Below are positions 27,140 to 34,407 of a stretch of DNA of 64,000 nucleotides, one piece after another. A model generated the notes under the pieces. The model searched no databases and was not told the origin of the DNA. It was given only the letters and a program-made list of their open reading frames with translations. Position numbers and translations under genes: made by a program. The stretch's first letter is position 1; every line of letters starts with the position of its first letter. Source of the stretch: Rhizobium sp. BK313 (GTDB lineage Bacteria; Pseudomonadota; Alphaproteobacteria; Rhizobiales; Rhizobiaceae); contig NZ_JACHZQ010000001.1 of the NCBI RefSeq assembly GCF_014193655.1, forward strand, positions 868,001 to 932,000, given 5' to 3'.

Positions 27140-27400
27140 CTCCTAATGTTTTGGTGGGCCAAGGTTGGACCGACGCGCTTCGCACGCTTCACCCGGAGTA
27201 TATCATCTACATCTCTGGGCCTACTTCCGAAATACCTACGCCCGCGACGAAGGCCTGAAGATCGACCATTTCCTTCTGAGCTCGGAGGCGGCCGAGCGTC
27301 TGTTGAAGGCCGAGGTCGACAAGCACGTGCGGGGCTGGGAACGCAGCAACGATCATGAGTTTGTCTGGATCGAGCTTTGCCGACTAACCTGTGAAGAGGA
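27140..27400 (+). pseudogene. C-terminal fragment of exodeoxyribonuclease III
   Basis: Two overlapping frames carry the end of an XthA-type exonuclease: GQGWTDALRTLHPE in one frame and LWAYFRNTYARDEGLKIDHFLLSSE, then VDKHVRGWERSNDHEFVWIEL in the next (parts of the family C-terminus, including the catalytic-region IDH; in intact enzymes the SDH motif follows, here kept as SNDH). The N-terminal three quarters are missing and a one-base shift near 27205 separates the two pieces. Confidence 0.7.
27338..27362 (+). promoter_or_regulatory. possible EcfG-type promoter
   Basis: GGAAC, 18 bases, TT, located 49 bases before the ATG of the 71-residue gene. It lies inside the exonuclease remnant and could be a chance match. 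Confidence 0.35.
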
Positions 27401-27410
27401 GGACGCGCAG

Positions 27411-27626
27411 ATGACGGATTCCGGCTGTAGAGGCGGGATGCGTTTGAAACTCGAAGATTTCATCGACGGCTTCGTGGCGGCCGGCGCGAATCAGAAGGAC
27501 ACCTTCGAGGCGATAGCGGCCGAAATCGAAAACATGCGGGTCTCCTACGAGCGAGAGCTCGATCCGGCGGATGACGACGCCGCGATCGTGGACGAGCCCT
27601 CCAACGACTGCCCGACGGACGATTGA
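27411..27626 (+). CDS. hypothetical 71-residue acidic protein
   Basis: Begins at an ATG preceded by GAGGAGG and ends after a very acidic tail (ELDPADDDAAIVDEPSND). Residues 10-45 look like a helical domain (LKLEDFIDGFVAAGANQKDT). The same frame runs upstream without a stop into the exonuclease remnant, but the strong binding site argues for this start. No family recognised; possibly stress-induced given the upstream promoter-like site. Confidence 0.55.
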   Translation: MTDSGCRGGMRLKLEDFIDGFVAAGANQKDTFEAIAAEIENMRVSYERELDPADDDAAIVDEPSNDCPTDD

Positions 27627-27638
27627 TTGGTTGGCTGC

Positions 27639-27663
27639 GGAACCAACCGTCTTCACGAGTGTT
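27639..27663 (+). promoter_or_regulatory. EcfG-type general-stress promoter for the GlsB-like gene
   Basis: GGAAC-N16-TGTT, that is GGAAC then 18 bases then TT, about 90 bases before the start codon at 27754. It matches the alphaproteobacterial EcfG/RpoE2 consensus GGAAC-N16-CGTT. Confidence 0.6.
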
Positions 27664-27753
27664 TCGATGTTGGACGTCTCCTCAAAGCGACGAGACATGA
27701 CAATCCGTCGGACGAGACGGCCACATTTGCAAATTCACATACAGGGGACGCAC

Positions 27754-28011
27754 ATGGAAAACGCAGGCATCGGCTGGATTGCAGCTATCATCATCGGCGG
27801 CCTTGCAGGCTGGCTCGCAGAGATGTTCATGAAGTCCAATATGGGCGTGCTCATGAACATCATCTTGGGGATCGTTGGCGCCATCGTCGCCAACTTTATC
27901 CTTTCGCTGTTCGGCGTCGTGCTGGGCGGCTGGCTCGGTTACCTGATTGCCGGTTTCATCGGAGCCTGCATCCTGATTGCGCTTGCACGCATGGTTCGGC
28001 GGACTGCGTGA
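27754..28011 (+). CDS. GlsB/YeaQ/YmgE family small membrane stress protein
   Basis: An 85-residue protein with three membrane helices and the family's glycine pattern: IGWIAAIIIGGLAGWLAEMF, IILGIVGAIVANFILSLFG, and GYLIAGFIGACILIALAR (each given within family limits). The start is the ATG after GGGGAC. These proteins (transglycosylase-associated in older annotation) are general-stress induced; the promoter upstream fits that. It acts in the inner membrane; molecular role unknown. Confidence 0.85.
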   Translation: MENAGIGWIAAIIIGGLAGWLAEMFMKSNMGVLMNIILGIVGAIVANFILSLFGVVLGGWLGYLIAGFIGACILIALARMVRRTA

Positions 28012-28017
28012 ACGAAA

Positions 28018-28289
28018 GTGCGGCGGTCTTTGACCGCCGCTCAAGCGTCTTCGCGATTGAGGATTCTCAGAGTTCGTATCTGGGCGGCCCGGGCCAGAAG
28101 CGACCTCGACATCTCCGACACGCCGCGCGATATCTTGGATCCTGTTCCGCGGACCGATCCAGCGGCGCAACATTCCCAGTCTTTGTCAGCAGGCCGCGAA
28201 CGGCCACCGACGCCAGGAGTCCTCGCGGAAAAGGCGGCGTCTCTCGCCATGGTCCAATCTTGCGACGCCACCTGACACGTTTAATGGCG
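28018..28289. other. stretch without a supported gene
   Basis: Only shadow frames; nothing recognised. It begins with GTGCGGCGGTCTTTGACCGC, where a short inverted repeat (GCGGTC/GACCGC) may form a weak terminator for the GlsB-like gene. Confidence 0.35.
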
Positions 28290-28470
28290 AGGTTGGTGGT
28301 GATCGTCAAAGCGGATCTGGGTTCCCCCTCGAACCGACTGGAATTCACATCCCTCGACACCGGGTGGTATTTAAGCCGTTCATCGAGGTTCGCCTTCAAC
28401 AGTTCGTTCGCCTCCGATACGCGGCCGGATCAAGGATCACGGGCTGCCTAGCTTCGAACGCGAACAACAG
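28290..28470 (-). pseudogene. C-terminal remnant of a SRAP (YedK-type) protein
   Basis: Two frames carry pieces of a SOS-response-associated peptidase end: FEARQPVILDPAAYRRR corresponds to the RMPVILDPAAY segment, and ANELLKANLDERLKYHPVSR followed by DVNSSRFEGEP corresponds to the family C-terminus. A frame break separates them. The intact SRAP gene of the window is at 34400-35143. Confidence 0.6.
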
Positions 28471-28550
28471 CCGGGCTGGTTGGTTCCAGAACTCAGCGCC
28501 AAAAGCGCTTCGCATCGAGCACCTCGTCGACGAGGCCTGCGCCTTGGCGA

Positions 28551-28787
28551 TCAACGAATCCTTCGAACGACTTCCTTCGATCCCTTGAACGTCTTCGCGA
28601 ATCCAATGTAGGTCGCCAGCTCGGTCGCAGGCAGATTGCATTGCGCCTTCAGGAAAGCCTTCGCCTCGGGCGCAGAACCGACGTCGAGCAGCTTTTCCAA
28701 TTCGGCGGCCATCTTATCTGTTCCTGAAGCCCGGTGACCCAGGACGTCGAAGGCCTGTTCAACGAGCAGATGGTGTTCGCGACGCAC
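28551..28787 (-). CDS. hypothetical frame, possibly a gene fragment
   Basis: A 78-residue frame with coding-like composition (ELEKLLDVGSAPEAKAFLKA, then ELATYIGFAKTFKGSK). No family recognised, no ribosome-binding site seen. It sits in a decayed stretch between the SRAP remnant and the DUF937 gene. Confidence 0.25.
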   Translation of the reverse strand: MRREHHLLVEQAFDVLGHRASGTDKMAAELEKLLDVGSAPEAKAFLKAQCNLPATELATYIGFAKTFKGSKEVVRRIR

Positions 28788-29026
28788 CTGCTACAGCGAA
28801 GCCTTTCCGGAAGACGGGCTGATCACCCTGGCGACGCGGGTCGACATCGCGAGGCGGCCGTCGTCGCCGAGGTGATAGAATGGCGCCACCGTTGAAGGTT
28901 GGACCTGGGCAAAACAAGTCGCCGACCCGCCTGATTACACTTCTGAAATCGCGAGCATACCTCAACATGTAAACGCCGCCAGTTCGGCGGCGCCGTATTC
29001 GACCTGGCGATGAGATCCGCGAAACG

Positions 29027-29569
29027 CTAGATCGTTGTTCCGCCACCCGGATTGGTGGCCCTGCTGGCGGAAGAAAGGAAATCGTCCTGCGCATCTGGAA
29101 TCTTCCCATCCGGCGTGAGGTCATCGACCGCCTTCGGCAGGTCACGCTTCAAACGGCTGAGGATCTCGTCGGGCGTAAGCCCTGTCTTTGCAGCGAGCTC
29201 GTTCAGGACGTCGGGCCCGAGAGCCTCGCCGAGCTGCTGGTCGTCGATGTCGGCATTTGGACCGGGCCGCACCCACGATTCGGCCTTCTCGCCGTGTCCG
29301 TTCTGCTGGAACGTCTTTAGCAGGTCGCCGAGCCCCCCGCTCAGAATGCCGCCGGTCGACAGACCCCCAAGCAAGTCGCCGAAGCCGCCGGGGCCACCGA
29401 AAATGCCGCCGAGTCCACCGGGCTGCTGCCCGCTGGCATTTCCTTGTGGAGCGCTCGTGCCTCGCTGCGGGTTTTGAATGCCCCGTAGCAATTCACCGAT
29501 CTTGTCGCGGTTCTGATACCCGGCGACGGCAAGCACGCCCAAAAGGGCTTTTAGTGGTCCGCTCATCAT
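29027..29569 (-). CDS. DUF937 (YidB-like) family protein
   Basis: A 180-residue protein: a short N-terminal helix (PLKALLGVLAVAGYQNRDK), a Gly-rich central part with repeated GG[FL]GDLLGGL-type motifs, and the C-terminal DUF937 signature IDDQQLGEALGPDVLNELA followed by TGLTPDEILSRL. The ATG is preceded by GGAGAG. The family is widespread and of unknown function. It lies 77 bases behind the ferritin-like gene on the same strand and may share its transcript. Confidence 0.85.
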   Translation of the reverse strand: MMSGPLKALLGVLAVAGYQNRDKIGELLRGIQNPQRGTSAPQGNASGQQPGGLGGIFGGPGGFGDLLGGLSTGGILSGGLGDLLKTFQQNGHGEKAESWVRPGPNADIDDQQLGEALGPDVLNELAAKTGLTPDEILSRLKRDLPKAVDDLTPDGKIPDAQDDFLSSASRATNPGGGTTI

Positions 29570-29646
29570 TGACTGCTCTCCTTCATGTGAATGACGGCAC
29601 ATTCGAATGTTCGCGTAGCGTGCCGTCTGGTTGCCGGGTTTAAGGT

Positions 29647-30165
29647 TTAGGCGGCCTTAGGCCCTTTTTCCTTGCCCTTGACGTTCGCCTGGGCTTCCGT
29701 AAGCTGCGTGAGCTTGGCGTCGGTCGCTTCTTCTTCTTCGAGATTCGCCTGCAACAGCGGTACAGCGTCCGTCAGGCCGAGCTCGTTCGCCCACGCGATT
29801 AGCGTGCCGTAGCGCGCAATCTCGTAGTGTTCTACGGCCTGTGCCGACGAGATCAGGCCGGCGTCGAGAGTTGGCGAGCCCTTGAAGTCCTCCATGATCC
29901 CTTCGCCTTCGGACAGAATGCCCTGGATCGCTTCGCAGGGCTTGCCGCGGGCAGGCTGGCCGAGAATTTCGAACACCTGCTCGAGGCGCTCGATCTGGCC
30001 CTGGGTTTCGTCGCGGTGCTGCAGGAATCCTGCCTTGCCTTCTTCGGATACGGCGGCGCGGGCTAGCTTCGGCAATGCCGTCAAGATCTGCCTTTCGGCG
30101 AAGTAGATGTCTTTCAGAGTATCTAGGAACAGGTCGTCGAGAGTCTTCCTAGAGTTCGTTGCCAT
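29647..30165 (-). CDS. ferritin-like DUF892 (YciE/YciF) family stress protein
   Basis: A 172-residue four-helix protein of PF05974. Diagnostic stretches are LFLDTLKDIYFAERQI at about 12-27, HRDETQGQIERLEQVFE at about 50-66, a C..AIQGILSEG segment, and SSAQAVEHYEIARYGTLIA with the His, Glu and Tyr typical of the metal site. The C-terminus is Lys-rich. Homologues are induced by osmotic or general stress; a promoter-like GGAAC site lies about 95 bases upstream. Confidence 0.88.
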   Translation of the reverse strand: MATNSRKTLDDLFLDTLKDIYFAERQILTALPKLARAAVSEEGKAGFLQHRDETQGQIERLEQVFEILGQPARGKPCEAIQGILSEGEGIMEDFKGSPTLDAGLISSAQAVEHYEIARYGTLIAWANELGLTDAVPLLQANLEEEEATDAKLTQLTEAQANVKGKEKGPKAA

Positions 30166-30257
30166 GGGCCGTTTCTTTCTTTACTGCGGTTGTTTGATCG
30201 ACACATCCGCGGCCTGGAGGCCCGGTCAGGTGCACCTGCGTGATCGTCACGAGTGCT

Positions 30258-30282
30258 AATCTCCCGGATCGCCTTTTGTTCC
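30258..30282 (-). promoter_or_regulatory. possible EcfG-type promoter for the DUF892 gene
   Basis: GGAAC, 18 bases, TT (the -10 reads GATT rather than CGTT), about 93 bases before the ATG. Spacing fits the EcfG consensus; the -10 is weaker than at other sites here. Confidence 0.4.
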
Positions 30283-30601
30283 GGTGTTGCCGAAAACGAG
30301 GACCTGATTCCTTGAGCGAGGCCGCCTCTGCGACGCCTCAAGACCCGCCCCAGATACTTCTTGGTCGGGGCATCCCGTTGTGTTGGCCAGCGGCAGGACG
30401 ATTGGGGGTTGCCTGAAAATATGCCTGACAGACCACGCCTGACGAAACCTTCACAAAGGAAGAGCTGGAGGAAAGGTAAGTTTCTCTGCACTCGCGCCGC
30501 GAGCGAAGGAGATTTGCAAAAAATGACGTAAAATCACGACTGTAAAGAAAATCCCTAAGGGAGGAGATCCGTTCACGTTCCCGCACCGAAGGAGGATGTG
30601 A
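30283..30601. other. intergenic stretch without a supported gene
   Basis: Between the DUF892 promoter region and the DUF982 pseudogene. Short frames only; nothing recognised. Confidence 0.35.
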
Positions 30602-30853
30602 GATGCCACCTCTATAGTGGAGCGATCCTATAACGATCGAGACCGATAAGGTTGGCGATACGCAACGATCAATGGCACCGAAAGAGTCGCTGAGTGCATG
30701 CTGCAACAATGGCCAAGAAGAGAATTCGCAAGGGTTTCGCCGCGGCAAAACAGGCGTTTATACGCCCACGACGGAAGGTTGACATCCGCTGAGGCGCGCG
30801 CCGCCTTTCTTTCCGCCGCTGAAGAAGCGCAGATATTTTTCTTCAAGGAGTAG
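30602..30853 (+). pseudogene. DUF982 gene with early stop and frameshift
   Basis: From the ATG at 30602 (preceded by AAGGAGGATGTGAG) the fifth codon is TAG; the frame then reads WSDPITIETDKVGDT like other DUF982 proteins, shifts by one base near 30661, and continues INGTERVAECMLQQWP ... LTSAEARAAFLSAAEEAQIF to a stop at 30853. Both lesions are needed to explain the sequence. The GGAAC box found before the intact paralogues is not visible here. Confidence 0.75.
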
Positions 30854-30925
30854 CTCCGGCCAACGATAGGGAGGTGCCAAATCGAAGCCCGCCGCTGCGG
30901 TTGTGCCGCAAGCGACGGATAAGAC
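30842..30925. repeat. palindrome-containing repeat, copy 1
   Basis: About 80 bases following the DUF982 pseudogene recur at 33222-33312. The core is an imperfect inverted repeat, GCCCGCCGCTGCGG with its partner CGCAAGCGACGG, that can form a hairpin. Likely a dispersed small palindromic element or a shared 3' end of duplicated DUF982 genes. Confidence 0.55.
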
Positions 30926-31161
30926 GCAGATCTTCAATACTGACAATCATAAAGCCCGGCGGATATCAAACCCGATAATGACAAACGGCGCTGCAACTAG
31001 CAACGCCGCGAATGTCATGCCGCCAAATGAAAACGCCAAGAAGCCCGCGGTTGGGCGTCGTAAAAACCTCGCCTACATTCACTCGAAATACCCGCCACCA
31101 TACCGCTCATTTCATCACCGCTCGCTACGATCTATCTGTTCAATGGCCTCCCGTCAGGTGT
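30926..31161 (-). other. coding-like remnant of a small membrane protein
   Basis: A minus-strand frame at about 30955-31070 reads AGFLAFSFGGMTFAALLVAA and PFVIIGFDIRRAL before a stop, strongly hydrophobic, but I find no start codon with a binding site. Either a small gene with an unusual start or a remnant. Confidence 0.3.
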
Positions 31162-31350
31162 TCAGGCAGCACCGGACGGATCCCCGGTTGGCAATAGGGC
31201 TGGATCAAGCGGCGGGTCGTTTGGATTTTTGGTGTCGCCCGGATCCTGAGCCGGCGTTAATGGCGGCTTCTCCTGAGTACGATCTGGCACTCCGGGAGAT
31301 GGTGTCGGGCCACGAGGCGATTTAACAGACGTCGGAATATTTGTCGGCAT
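31162..31350 (-). CDS. proline-rich 62-residue protein
   Basis: Starts MPTNIPTSVKSPRGP after AAAAGGAGAAAAGC and is about one quarter Pro, with Asp, Thr and Gly (DPGDTKNPNDPPLDPALLP). No signal peptide and no family recognised; it looks disordered. It has the best EcfG-type promoter of the window just upstream, which supports its being a real stress-induced gene. Confidence 0.6.
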   Translation of the reverse strand: MPTNIPTSVKSPRGPTPSPGVPDRTQEKPPLTPAQDPGDTKNPNDPPLDPALLPTGDPSGAA

Positions 31351-31373
31351 ATGCTTTTCTCCTTTTGAAGGGG

Positions 31374-31398
31374 AACGACATTTCTGTCCCATTGTTCC
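31374..31398 (-). promoter_or_regulatory. EcfG-type promoter for the proline-rich gene
   Basis: GGAAC-N16-CGTT, an exact match to the EcfG/RpoE2 consensus, ending 23 bases before the ATG. Confidence 0.75.
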
Positions 31399-31441
31399 GA
31401 GCGGGCGTCTCAAGCTGATCCGGTACAGTCGCCATCCTCAT

Positions 31442-31699
31442 CTAGCGCCCGCACCGGCAGATACGCGTCCGTCTCCAGCCATTCCTTATCGCATCTTCCA
31501 CGTTGGCATCCAGCGTGATCGAGGCTGATTTTCTGAGCATTCGTTTGCTCATTTGTAGCTCTCGATCTTGATCAACGGGCTTTTGCGATCGACGCCAGCT
31601 CCAAGCTGAAGCTTTCGCGTCTTGCCTCCTGCGGATCTCGCGCAGCTCGGCACGAAGCCGGAGATTATGATGGCGGCGATACTCGACCGGATCAAACAC
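31442..31699 (-). CDS. hypothetical 85-residue basic protein
   Basis: A frame starting MFDPVEYRRHHNLRLRAELR, very rich in Arg, with no family resemblance. No clear binding site was seen. Could be a small real gene or a fragment. Confidence 0.3.
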   Translation of the reverse strand: MFDPVEYRRHHNLRLRAELREIRRRQDAKASAWSWRRSQKPVDQDRELQMSKRMLRKSASITLDANVEDAIRNGWRRTRICRCGR

Positions 31700-31847
31700 C
31701 TGACGATGCTCTTCTCGTATCGCTTGTTAATTGCGGCGTTGATGAGCCGATCAGCGTGTGCGGCTTAATGCCCATGGCTTCGGCTATTTTTTCGACATCG
31801 GGGCAGTAAGGAGCGTAAGCTTTGGAGAACGTCATGCCGCCCTTCCC

Positions 31848-31872
31848 GGAACATTCACGCATGCCGCACGTT
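31848..31872 (+). promoter_or_regulatory. EcfG-type promoter for DUF982 gene
   Basis: GGAAC-N16-CGTT, an exact consensus match, 22 bases before the start codon at 31895. Confidence 0.75.
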
Positions 31873-31894
31873 CGCCGAGCGGAGGATTGATCAA

Positions 31895-32149
31895 ATGGCA
31901 CTGCATTTGTGGACTAAGCCCGTCACAGTCGAAGCGAGAGCGACCGGCGGGAGGATAAGAATTCCGAGCCCCGATCGCGCATTGGAATACATGATGAACG
32001 AGTGGCCAACACTGGAAGAAGGTCAAGCGTACAAGGAGGCCAAGCAAGCGATGTTGGACGCCGCAGAAGGAAACATCGACCCCGAAAGTGCGAGGCAGGC
32101 TTTCATTGCCGCGCTCGAGGAAGGCGAGGTTTACGTGTTTGATAAGTGA
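31895..32149 (+). CDS. DUF982 family protein
   Basis: An 84-residue DUF982 protein: LWTKPVTVEARATGGRIRIP forms the N-terminal strands, ALEYMMNEWPTLE the family Trp-Pro motif, and ESARQAFIAALEEGEV the C-terminal helix. CGGAGGA precedes the ATG by eight bases. It is one of three intact copies plus two degenerate ones in this window. Function unknown; the strong stress promoter suggests a role in the general stress response. Confidence 0.85.
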   Translation: MALHLWTKPVTVEARATGGRIRIPSPDRALEYMMNEWPTLEEGQAYKEAKQAMLDAAEGNIDPESARQAFIAALEEGEVYVFDK

Positions 32150-32151
32150 GG

Positions 32152-32238
32152 TCAGGCCGCCTGATCCCTCGTGAGAGCCTTCAGATAAGCGCCTTTGATC
32201 TCTTCAAACCGCGGCGCGGTCATCGGGATATGTGACAC
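32152..32238 (-). CDS. candidate small protein, 23-28 residues
   Basis: Right behind an EcfG-type promoter a short frame reads MTAPRFEEIKGAYLKALTRD and ends QAA. It may start at the ATG at 32223 or the GTG at 32238; no strong binding site is visible. The amphipathic helical look and the promoter are the only support. It is convergent with the DUF982 gene, two bases between the stops. Confidence 0.35.
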   Translation of the reverse strand: MSHIPMTAPRFEEIKGAYLKALTRDQAA

Positions 32239-32260
32239 CACCCCTGTGACCCACTCGAAG

Positions 32261-32285
32261 AACTTGCCTATTCTGGAATGGTTCC
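32261..32285 (-). promoter_or_regulatory. EcfG-type promoter for the small frame
   Basis: GGAAC-N16-AGTT, 18 bases between GGAAC and TT, 22-37 bases before the possible starts at 32238 and 32223. Confidence 0.5.
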
Positions 32286-32301
32286 GGCGAAAAATCGCTC
32301 C

Positions 32302-32362
32302 TTATAAAAAAGGCCTCACCTTCACGGGCACGCAGGTGAGGCTACGGAGTTACATCCAGACC
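32302..32362 (-). ncRNA. candidate small RNA of about 60 nt
   Basis: A housekeeping-type promoter can be read on the minus strand: TTGTGC, 17 bases, TATAGT (32369-32397). About 7 bases later begins a short unit that ends in a perfect 8-bp stem GCCTCACC / GGTGAGGC followed by CTTTTTTATAA, a strong intrinsic terminator. No frame lies within it. It could also simply be a second terminator behind the operon ending at 32566. Confidence 0.4.
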
Positions 32363-32408
32363 ACACCAACTATAAGCTTATTAGCCAATAGGCACAAACG
32401 GTTACTCC

Positions 32409-32436
32409 AAAAAGAACCCCCGTCTGAGCGACGGGG
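32409..32436 (-). terminator. intrinsic terminator behind the DUF982 operon
   Basis: Stem CCCCGTC / GACGGGG with a five-base loop followed on the minus strand by GTTCTTTTTGG. It ends the transcript of the DUF982 gene and its partner; the duplicated copy near 11.87 kb keeps only one arm. Confidence 0.7.
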
Positions 32437-32565
32437 TGGAAGTGAGCACGTGCCTAGTTTAATTTTTAGCGAAGCGCGAAAAGGAAGATCAAGTTCGTGG
32501 ATGTGCTGTGCTAGAGGGAAAGGTCACATTCAGATCGGTGGATCTTTCTGTTGCCAGACAAGTTC

Positions 32566-32808
32566 TCACAGTTTTTCAAGAGGTAGATCCCCCGTCCAAA
32601 ACAAGACTTTTGGGGGACCATATTCGCGCAGGTAAGTACTGCCTTCCCGAACCCAGGCAATAACGCCATCGTGTTGGTCGGCGATCTTCCAAGCCTCGTC
32701 CAGGGCCTCGTGAAGAGACTCGATTTGCCGCTCGAAGACTGGAACCAGCTCTCCGTCTTCATCCCTATCGAAGGCAGCAAGGTAAATCAGCCTCCTCTCT
32801 GGTGGCAT
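32566..32808 (-). CDS. conserved hypothetical 80-residue protein
   Basis: Starts MPPERRLIYLAAFDRDEDGE and contains ESLHEALDEAWKIADQHDG and AWVREGSTYLREYGPPK. Small, acidic, no membrane segment; no family recognised. It follows the DUF982 gene by 16 bases, so the two are co-transcribed from the EcfG-type promoter at 33105-33129. A broken paralogue exists at 11997-12240, again behind a DUF982 gene, showing a stable pairing. Confidence 0.7.
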   Translation of the reverse strand: MPPERRLIYLAAFDRDEDGELVPVFERQIESLHEALDEAWKIADQHDGVIAWVREGSTYLREYGPPKVLFWTGDLPLEKL

Positions 32809-32824
32809 TTCGAGCTGTCCTTAA

Positions 32825-33082
32825 TTACGACGTTTCGAAGAAAAGTATTCCCGCTTCCTGTGCCGCTGCTATGAAGGCGCTACGAGCGGATTGAATTGAG
32901 GCATTTCCTTTGTAAGCATCGAGCACCACTCGTTTGGCAGTCTCAATAGTTTCACCGCTCTCCTCTCCCGGCCAATCCTGCAACATGTAGTGGGCTGCTC
33001 TTTCGGTACTGTCGATTGTGACGTATGTTCCGATCTGACGACTTTCGATTGTTATTGTTTCGTTCCACGGTTGGTGTGCCAT
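32825..33082 (-). CDS. DUF982 family protein
   Basis: An 85-residue DUF982 protein (WNETITIESRQIGTYVTIDS at the N-terminus, ERAAHYMLQDWP, and ARSAFIAAAQEAGILFF at the end). The ATG at 33082 has GGAGGA seven bases upstream; longer frames are spurious. First gene of a two-gene operon behind an EcfG-type promoter. Function unknown. Confidence 0.87.
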   Translation of the reverse strand: MAHQPWNETITIESRQIGTYVTIDSTERAAHYMLQDWPGEESGETIETAKRVVLDAYKGNASIQSARSAFIAAAQEAGILFFETS

Positions 33083-33104
33083 TGTCGTATCCTCCCGATG
33101 GAAA

Positions 33105-33129
33105 AACAACAGCACAGCGAACTAGTTCC
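33105..33129 (-). promoter_or_regulatory. EcfG-type promoter for DUF982 operon
   Basis: GGAAC-N16-TGTT, 22 bases before the ATG. Confidence 0.65.
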
Positions 33130-33221
33130 GCAAGGGACGCCCGGAGGTCACGTTCAATTTCGGGCAAGGAAGGGATGGAAACGTCCCCCGACGTCAGGGA
33201 TGCTGAAGCGTAGCCTTTGCG

Positions 33222-33312
33222 TTTCAAGAAGGGGTCCCGGCCAATAATAGCGGAGATGCCAAAAAATCGAAGCCCGCCGCTGCGGTTTGGGACGCAAGCG
33301 ACGGGCTAAGGG
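33222..33312. repeat. palindrome-containing repeat, copy 2
   Basis: Second copy of the element at 30842-30925. Here the hairpin (arms at 33272-33285 and 33293-33306) is followed on the minus strand by TTCGATTTTTT, so it could act as a terminator for minus-strand transcription. A few bases before it resemble the end of a DUF982 gene, suggesting a further eroded copy. Confidence 0.5.
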
Positions 33313-33663
33313 TATCGCCGTTTGGTGAGGTGCGATACCGGGCGGCCCCCCATGCCACCATATAAGCCGGCCTAGGCTGGAATGTCCGGCGCGTTTTTGA
33401 ACGATGTGCGGACAGGACAATAGCGCCTCTGGAAAACCTCACCGCTACGGGGGGGCGCAATGGTGAGGTCGAAAACCCAAGGCAACTAATGCTGAGGATA
33501 CGGCATTAGGCTAGGGACAGGGCGACCGAAGGGGATTCAGTCACCCATCACAACAATATGCTTATTAGCCGCGACTAACAAAAGCAAAATATCGAAATCC
33601 ACAATCGCCTTGGTCCCTCACTGCGGAAGTTTTATTTCCGCTGCGGGTGGGGACTGGCGAGGG
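33313..33663. other. intergenic stretch
   Basis: No gene supported. It contains a small inverted repeat GGTATCGC / GCGATACC at about 33313-33341 and a hairpin-prone GCGGAAGTTTTATTTCCGC near 33624. Confidence 0.35.
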
Positions 33664-33897
33664 TCACGAGCTTGTCTCGTCATGTATTCCCTGCTGGTAC
33701 AGTGCAATAATGGTTGCTGCTGTTTGCTCGGCGTCTTCAGTATCGCGCGCGATATTCCATTTTAGTAAAACGGCATCAAAAGCGCGTTGACAGACGGCCA
33801 GGTCGGTTGAGTCCAGAACAATGCCAAGCTTACCGAGATACTTGCTGATCATTTTCGATTGATGATCTCGTTTGTCATCGCCACAATTGGCGGTCAA
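33664..33897 (-). CDS. hypothetical 77-residue protein, last gene of the SRAP operon
   Basis: Contains MISKYLGKLGIVLDSTDLAV and AAATIIALYQQGIHDE-type helical segments. It resembles small rhizobial proteins of unknown function that carry helical bundles. It follows the Cys-rich gene by 23 bases on the same strand. Confidence 0.5.
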   Translation of the reverse strand: MTANCGDDKRDHQSKMISKYLGKLGIVLDSTDLAVCQRAFDAVLLKWNIARDTEDAEQTAATIIALYQQGIHDETSS

Positions 33898-33920
33898 CTT
33901 ATCGTCTACTTAAATTGACT

Positions 33921-34109
33921 TCATGACAATACCGTTTTCGGCAGCAGATATTCCAGCCATCGTTGCTCATAGCAAAACCAGCAGGTTTCACCCCGCCCGA
34001 TTTCATACCCATGACTACACCATTTGCTACAGCCGCCGGCATGTTCGCAATAGTGTTCAAAATGAACCGGCGCGGCTGGTCTCGTATCGGTCTGCGTGTC
34101 GTCGGTCAT
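33921..34109 (-). CDS. Cys/His-rich 62-residue protein
   Basis: Residues 17-46 hold six Cys and two His in the arrangement H..YCEHAGGCSKWCSHG and GETCWFCYEQRW, a likely zinc-binding module. Its ATG overlaps the stop region of the 98-residue gene, so translation is coupled. Unknown family; being in one operon with SRAP it may take part in DNA-damage handling (inference). Confidence 0.6.
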   Translation of the reverse strand: MTDDTQTDTRPAAPVHFEHYCEHAGGCSKWCSHGYEIGRGETCWFCYEQRWLEYLLPKTVLS

Positions 34110-34110
34110 C

Positions 34111-34407
34111 TCAATTTACCGACTTCTCCGGAATTGCCTCAATTGCTTGTTGCATCATTGTGGCGAACTTCGCGAAGCTTTCGAGCGCATAAGCCGTGCG
34201 CTGCGCGTCATCCTTGTTTGTCACTATGGCCGCTGCTTCCTTAAAATCGTTCGCCACAAGCTGCATGACGCCATTGACGAAAAGGTGCGGGTCGCCCGTT
34301 ACCATGCCGACACGCGCAAGCAGTTGGGCGATGAACAGTTCCTGCACTTGGCATCGCGCATCTATGTCCCTGACGAGATCCGCGAGTTCATCTAGTCGTT
34401 TAGACAT
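34111..34407 (-). CDS. hypothetical 98-residue protein in the SRAP operon
   Basis: Helical protein with MSKRLDELADLVRDIDARCQ, a KEAAAIVTNKDDAQRTAYA segment and FATMMQQAIEAIPEK. No family recognised. It overlaps the SRAP gene by eight bases, indicating translational coupling. Confidence 0.6.
   Translation of the reverse strand: MSKRLDELADLVRDIDARCQVQELFIAQLLARVGMVTGDPHLFVNGVMQLVANDFKEAAAIVTNKDDAQRTAYALESFAKFATMMQQAIEAIPEKSVN

Larger units (their letters stand above)
32429..33082. repeat. direct duplication, copy 2 (intact)
   Basis: Partner of 11866-12504. Contains the intact operon of a DUF982 gene and an 80-residue gene with promoter and terminator, so it is probably the ancestral copy. Confidence 0.85.

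Noticed and set aside
28466..28495. GGAAC-N16-TGTT on the minus strand
   Set aside because: Good match, but sits inside the SRAP remnant region with no gene or hairpin following, so left out of the promoter list.
28704..28730. GGAAC with TT 19 bases later on the minus strand
   Set aside because: Lies inside a coding-like frame with no start codon at a useful distance; expected by chance at this rate.
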